20,857 nt of DNA, from the NCBI GenBank assembly GCA_015179025.1, contig WHUX01000526.1, positions 1 to 20,857 of the forward strand. Direction: 5' to 3'. The position numbers were made by a program, and so were the translations under genes. The notes under the pieces were generated by a model. The model had not been told where the DNA came from. It did not search any database and worked only from the letters and a program-made list of their open reading frames with translations. Every line of letters begins with the position of its first letter. The first letter of the stretch is position 1. Source of the stretch: Terfezia claveryi. Lineage: Eukaryota; Ascomycota; Pezizomycetes; Pezizales; Pezizaceae. This document shows, piece after piece, positions 17,363 through 20,857 of the stretch.

Positions 17363-17370
17363 GAGATACT

Positions 17371-18820
17371 TGTCACGGGGGCCCTATTGACTGATAGCGC
17401 TCTTGCGACTATTAGGACGGCCGTAATTTGCTGCCGCAACGATATCTATTCCGCAACACAGAATATCAATCCTATAGCAGTAAAGTTCAATCCAACTATA
17501 GTCCCTCACAACGGATCTTATTTCGCAACATAAAATAAATCCTATGTCGCTTGAACGTAAAGTTAACTCAAGACTTAGAACTTTGTAGGCTTCGTATACT
17601 CAAGGTGCTCTTGCTTTCGAATACTCGCTGGTAGTAGAATGAATTCAACCGGAACTACTTGCACTATTTATATCCCTCGGTGTTTGTAGATATTCTTATG
17701 ATAAAAATATTTTATAAAATGCGGGCCTACCTGTCACCTTGGAATTTCTTCCTAAGTGTTATGCCATCCACACCTTTGTTAATGCAGTTGCTATCTGCAC
17801 TCGTTGTCACAGGTTACTAACCCGAACGTAGAGAATATTCCATGTCTGCATGTTATACGTACTTCACTTATAGCTCGCTTATCCCATTAAAGAATTCTTA
17901 TCCGAGACAACTAAATTCAATCTCAGATACGTTACCAATCCCCGATACTATCGAATTACCATCCGACAATATCCGAAGGCATCTAATTATGTTTCCGGCA
18001 ATATTCACTTAATAGTGTCTAGTGTCCATTGAAAATAATTTTCAACTGCACATAACTCTATGAATAGAGAACCGTGGGTCACAAGTAGATTACCATTGGA
18101 AAGGTATCAACGCATAGAAGATTATAGAATCTTAGTTTATCTGATACCCAAATTATTCACGCAGTTGTACCAATAATAAGTAAACCTCCTGTGGACCTAT
18201 ATGACCATATTAAAAGTCTTATATCTCCATGAGTTTAACTCCGATCATAAAAGGATTGCAGAATGGAATCCGGACGAAGAGTAGGCATAGATAGAACCTT
18301 GAAACATTAAATTGAGAACTTTATGTTTTGGCCCTACCTTTGGCCTCTGTCCTGGCGCACTCCCTTATAGTGTCACTGGACGCACTTTGGTCTAAAGTGC
18401 ACCCTCGGTCCTTCATTTTTTTAGTTATTTTTACCGAATTATTTTCCTGCAGTTCAGGGTAATAATTCAATATTCAGGGTAACGCCAAGACTTCAGGGTA
18501 ACAGCTAATATAGCTAGCATATATATGCATATAGTCAGCATATTAATCTGAGTATAACTATTGAACCGTTAATCGGATTCTTATGAAACTTAAACCGTAG
18601 CTCCCTCAAGGGTCTATGGACGTTCCATAAGGGTCTTAACCATCTAGGATGATTATAAACCACTCCGAGTTCATACCCGTTTATATACTTAACTCTTATA
18701 GATAAGTATTAGAAACGTTTGCACCACACTGCTAAGAGTGTACCTAGAGTTCATATAGATTCTAGGGTCGTTCTATAAGGGCCCAAGTACCTTTGGTAGG
18801 GCTGGATGTACCCCGTGACA
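17371..18820 (-). repeat. G2 LTR D (3' LTR of copy 2)
   Basis: Begins TGTCACGGGG and ends CCCCGTGACA, like LTR A, and abuts the polypurine tract. TATA box at 17665-17672 on the minus strand. The U3 hairpin carries one G-to-A change (about 18379-18399), and the TTCAGGGTAA repeats are present (about 18450-18500). Several one-base deletions in short homopolymers distinguish it from LTRs A and B. Confidence 0.95.
17665..17672 (-). promoter_or_regulatory. TATA box of G2 LTR D
   Basis: TATAAATA on the minus strand at the position equivalent to the other G2 LTRs; read-out transcription from here would run leftward into the GTCTC patch and G3. Confidence 0.6.
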
Positions 18821-18823
18821 GTG

Positions 18824-18855
18824 CCTCCCCCTTAAGGTTCTTGTCCGCAAGAACC
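18824..18855 (-). other. G2 polypurine tract and hairpin, copy 2
   Basis: The purine run AAGGGGGAGG (about 18824-18833, minus strand) and the perfect 8-bp hairpin GGTTCTTG/CAAGAACC with TCCG loop (18836-18855) are identical to copy 1. Confidence 0.7.
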
Positions 18856-19076
18856 TAATTGATCATGCAATCAGAATCATTATTGCTACTAACAACAATG
18901 GATGGGGCTTGAGGACCAGTCCTCATATACGACAGCCAAAACATAGCTGCGTACGTCTCATTGCACCCCTGGGACAATATGGCATAAGAAATACAGGTAA
19001 AACAAAAACGTAAAGATAATTCAAAAAACCTAATGCCTAATATAGGAAAAAAAGAAAAATCCTCACAAGATAACAT
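18855..19076 (-). CDS. Small hydrophobic ORF after G2 pol, copy 2
   Basis: Seventy-three codons from an ATG at 19074-19076 ([15 protein letters not shown]) that overlaps the end of pol by 12 bases in another frame; the pol stop is at 19063-19065. The stretch [18 protein letters not shown] is hydrophobic and could be a membrane segment or signal anchor. The tail is polar and ends just before the hairpin and polypurine tract. Copy 1 keeps the frame except for a one-base difference near the start. No known family recognised. It could be an accessory protein expressed by re-initiation, or chance. Confidence 0.3.
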   Translation of the reverse strand: MLSCEDFSFFPILGIRFFELSLRFCFTCISYAILSQGCNETYAAMFWLSYMRTGPQAPSIVVSSNNDSDCMIN

Positions 19077-20360
19077 CAGGGTCCCGAGGCTTACGAGGAT
19101 TATCCAGATGGAATTTTCGAATTAAATCGGCTGCTCCATCCTTCAGTTCTCATATGGTTCCCATGTGTCGTCATCAGGACCGTAACCCTTCCAAGAGACT
19201 AAATACATAACCCGTCCCTTCCTGAGCTCACTCGTCCTAACCTTTTCCACCTGGTATTCCGATTCTTCGAGGTCGACTGGAGGGGGTGTTGGTGAGCGTC
19301 TGCCGGCAATCGTATTAAGGTGGTAGGGTTCCAACAAACTAATATGAAAAACTGGGTGAGTTTTGCCTGTACTTGGGGAAGCTCTAACTCATAGGCATAA
19401 GTGCCAATAAGCCGTTTAATTCTAAACTTCCCTCGTAACTTGTAGTCAAGCTTCTTGGTCGGACGCCTTGTTTTGATGTTCTTTGCGTTGACCATAACCC
19501 AATCTCCCACTTTGAATGTTGGTTCCTTCTCTGCTACCTTGAGATTGTAGTATTTGGACATCCGGTCCTGCGCTGCCTTCATGTTCTCCCTCATAGCCTC
19601 TCTCATTGCGTCCAAGGTTTCGACTGTCTTGACTGCCTCAGGGTTGTTCGATTCAGTTGAGGCTTCGGTTGGGTTCTGGAAATTATTTTCTGGTGTTGAG
19701 CATATGCGGCGAAGAATGGTGTGAGTTTAGTACTAGAGTGGACAGTGTTATTATAACAGAACTCGGCAAATGGTAATAACTCGACCCAGTCATCCTGATC
19801 CCAACAGCAATACGTCCGTAGATAATGCTCAAGGGTCTGGTTGACTCGTTCGGTTTGACCATCAGTCTGGGGTGATATGCGAGGACTTATCCAACTCAAC
19901 TCCTAATAACCGCATTACCTCCATCCAAAACGAACTTGTAAAACCGAATCCCGATCCGAAACAACCCTCTTTGGTAATCCATGCAGCCTCCAAACCTCCT
20001 TGACAAATATCCCAGCCAACTCTTTTGCCTTCCGGTTCTTTAAAGGAATGAAATGTGACATCTTAGTAAACCTATCAACAATAACCCAGATCTGATTGTA
20101 CCCTTTGACTGGTGGTAAATCAGTGATGAAATCCATCGAAATGTGTTCCCACGGCCTATAGGGGATTGGAAGAGGTACGAGCTTGCCATATTTTTTATGT
20201 CTTGCAGTCTTTTTCTTTGGCAAGCATCGCATGTGCGAACATAGTTTCGTACCCAGTCTTCCATGTTAGGCCAGTAGTAATTTCGTTTCATGAGCTCGAG
20301 GGTTTTGTCACGTCCGAAATGACCTGCAACTTTAGCATCATGACTGGAAAGCCACTTTCA
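19063..20360 (-). pseudogene. G2 integrase and chromodomain, copy 2
   Basis: The same domains as in copy 1. The HHCC region (CDACQR, about 20215-20230) is followed by MDFITDLP, SDRDSV and then [22 protein letters not shown] (19603-19899), where the DGQTERVNQ block with the catalytic Glu is in frame, unlike copy 1. The chromodomain is clear at about 19143-19265 ([34 protein letters not shown]) with the aromatic residues of the methyl-lysine cage (Tyr, Trp, Trp). Frameshifts occur near 19145, 19350, 19690, 19885, 19940 and 20215, mostly at sites where copy 1 is intact. Read together the two copies show that the ancestral Pol was complete here. Confidence 0.9.
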
Positions 20361-20857
20361 ACTTAAGGGAGTTGTTGTCAGGTATATATAGGCGACGTTC
20401 ATAGGTTACCATGTCATCTTCTAAACCGTAATGATCGAGTCCAGGATACTCCTTGCCAAACTTCAACGCGTTCCGAATCCCTAACCACTTGTCGTCCTTG
20501 AGGCCAGCCTCTGGATCTCCTTCGACCAACTTGATTCTTCTGTTTGTGAGGCCTTCACTGCCATAATGCGGCGCGTTACTAGACTCTCCTCACTTGTTCC
20601 CAGTTGGAATTGACCAGGCTTGAACATCTGAATCGTGTGGTCCTGCTTCTCTCCCCTCCTTCGAGGTCAGGATCAACCTGACGAGAGAGCGCATCTGCCT
20701 TGCCATTCTTATCACCTAGGCGTAGATGATTCTAAAATTGAACTGGCTTAGTATTTCCAACCATCTGGCCTGCCTTCGATTGAATATTTTTGTGGAATTA
20801 AAGTACTCAAGTTCTTGTGATCCGTATACACAATTATCTCCTCCGGGGCACCCATGA
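20361..20857 (-). pseudogene. G2 RNase H / integrase tether, copy 2 (runs off the window)
   Basis: Matches about 7040-7539 of copy 1. It includes the tether (SLKLKVAFQ, YERRLYIPDNN, about 20340-20430), the ADALSR end of RNase H (about 20685-20705) and the beginning of the YTDHKNLEYF block at the window edge. A few one-base deletions relative to copy 1 break the frame (for example near 20655 and 20720). The element continues past 20857. Confidence 0.85.

Larger units (their letters stand above)
17371..20857 (-). mobile_element. G2 copy 2: 3' portion, continues beyond the window
   Basis: A second G2 insertion in the same orientation. It has a 3' LTR (17371-18820), polypurine tract, hairpin, small ORF, chromodomain, integrase and the end of RNase H. 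The sequence from 18821 matches 5496-7539 of copy 1 almost base for base, with scattered substitutions and one-base indels. The remaining Pol, Gag and 5' LTR lie past 20857. Left flank is GATACT; the target-site duplication cannot be tested. Confidence 0.95.

Noticed and set aside
17206..17533. Open frames crossing from the GTCTC patch into LTR D
   Set aside because: They cross an element boundary and have the low complexity of the repeat; no motif supports them.
1..20857. A host gene, tRNA or a novel defence-like gene cluster
   Set aside because: All substantial conserved coding sequence is explained by Gag-Pol of LTR retrotransposons; no other conserved domains or RNA genes were seen by eye.

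Overview
This window is a nest of LTR retrotransposons from a eukaryotic, most probably filamentous-fungal, genome. No host gene, rRNA, tRNA, CRISPR array or bacterial-type operon was recognised. The fungal call is an inference: it rests on chromodomain Ty3/gypsy elements with very short leaders, the style of the Gag and Pol proteins, and the density of nested, decayed elements. The species cannot be fixed from this sequence alone.

Layout. 1-947: non-coding, with a 12-bp minisatellite (331-498) and a 29-bp tandem repeat (765-865). 948-3554 (+): internally deleted gypsy element 'G1' (zinc knuckle, integrase, chromodomain, a 34-codon ORF overlapping the pol stop, polypurine tract, 675-bp LTR). 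3555-4043 (+): fragment of a Ty1/copia Pol (end of RT plus RNase H), cut on both sides by LTRs of other elements. 4044-13240 (-): a full-length chromoviral gypsy element 'G2' with LTRs of about 1.45 kb; it carries Gag, zinc knuckle, protease, RT, RNase H, integrase and chromodomain, broken mainly by single-base indels. 13241-13267: a duplicate of the first 27 bp of the G2 leader. 13268-14716: a further G2 LTR. 14717-16946 (-): a different gypsy element 'G3' (protease, zinc knuckle, Gag, 560-bp LTR), truncated exactly where the G2 LTR begins. 16947-17370: decayed coding remnant and a GTCTC-rich repeat patch. 17371-20857 (-): a second G2 copy (3' LTR, chromodomain, integrase, end of RNase H) that runs off the window end.

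How it fits together. G1 and G2 both lie in the copia relic, and the outermost G2 LTR lies in G3. The G2 block therefore has copia on its left and G3 on its right, with no matching target-site duplication. The simplest reading is a chimera of two independent G2 insertions with a deletion between them. The relics show different kinds of damage: G3 Gag has nonsense substitutions without frameshifts, while the two G2 copies carry private one-base indels. The G2 indels may partly be assembly errors in a high-copy repeat.

I found no clearly new biological system. The observations most worth checking are the LTR-leader-LTR structure, the non-tRNA-like primer-binding region, and the small ORFs overlapping the end of pol in two unrelated gypsy families.
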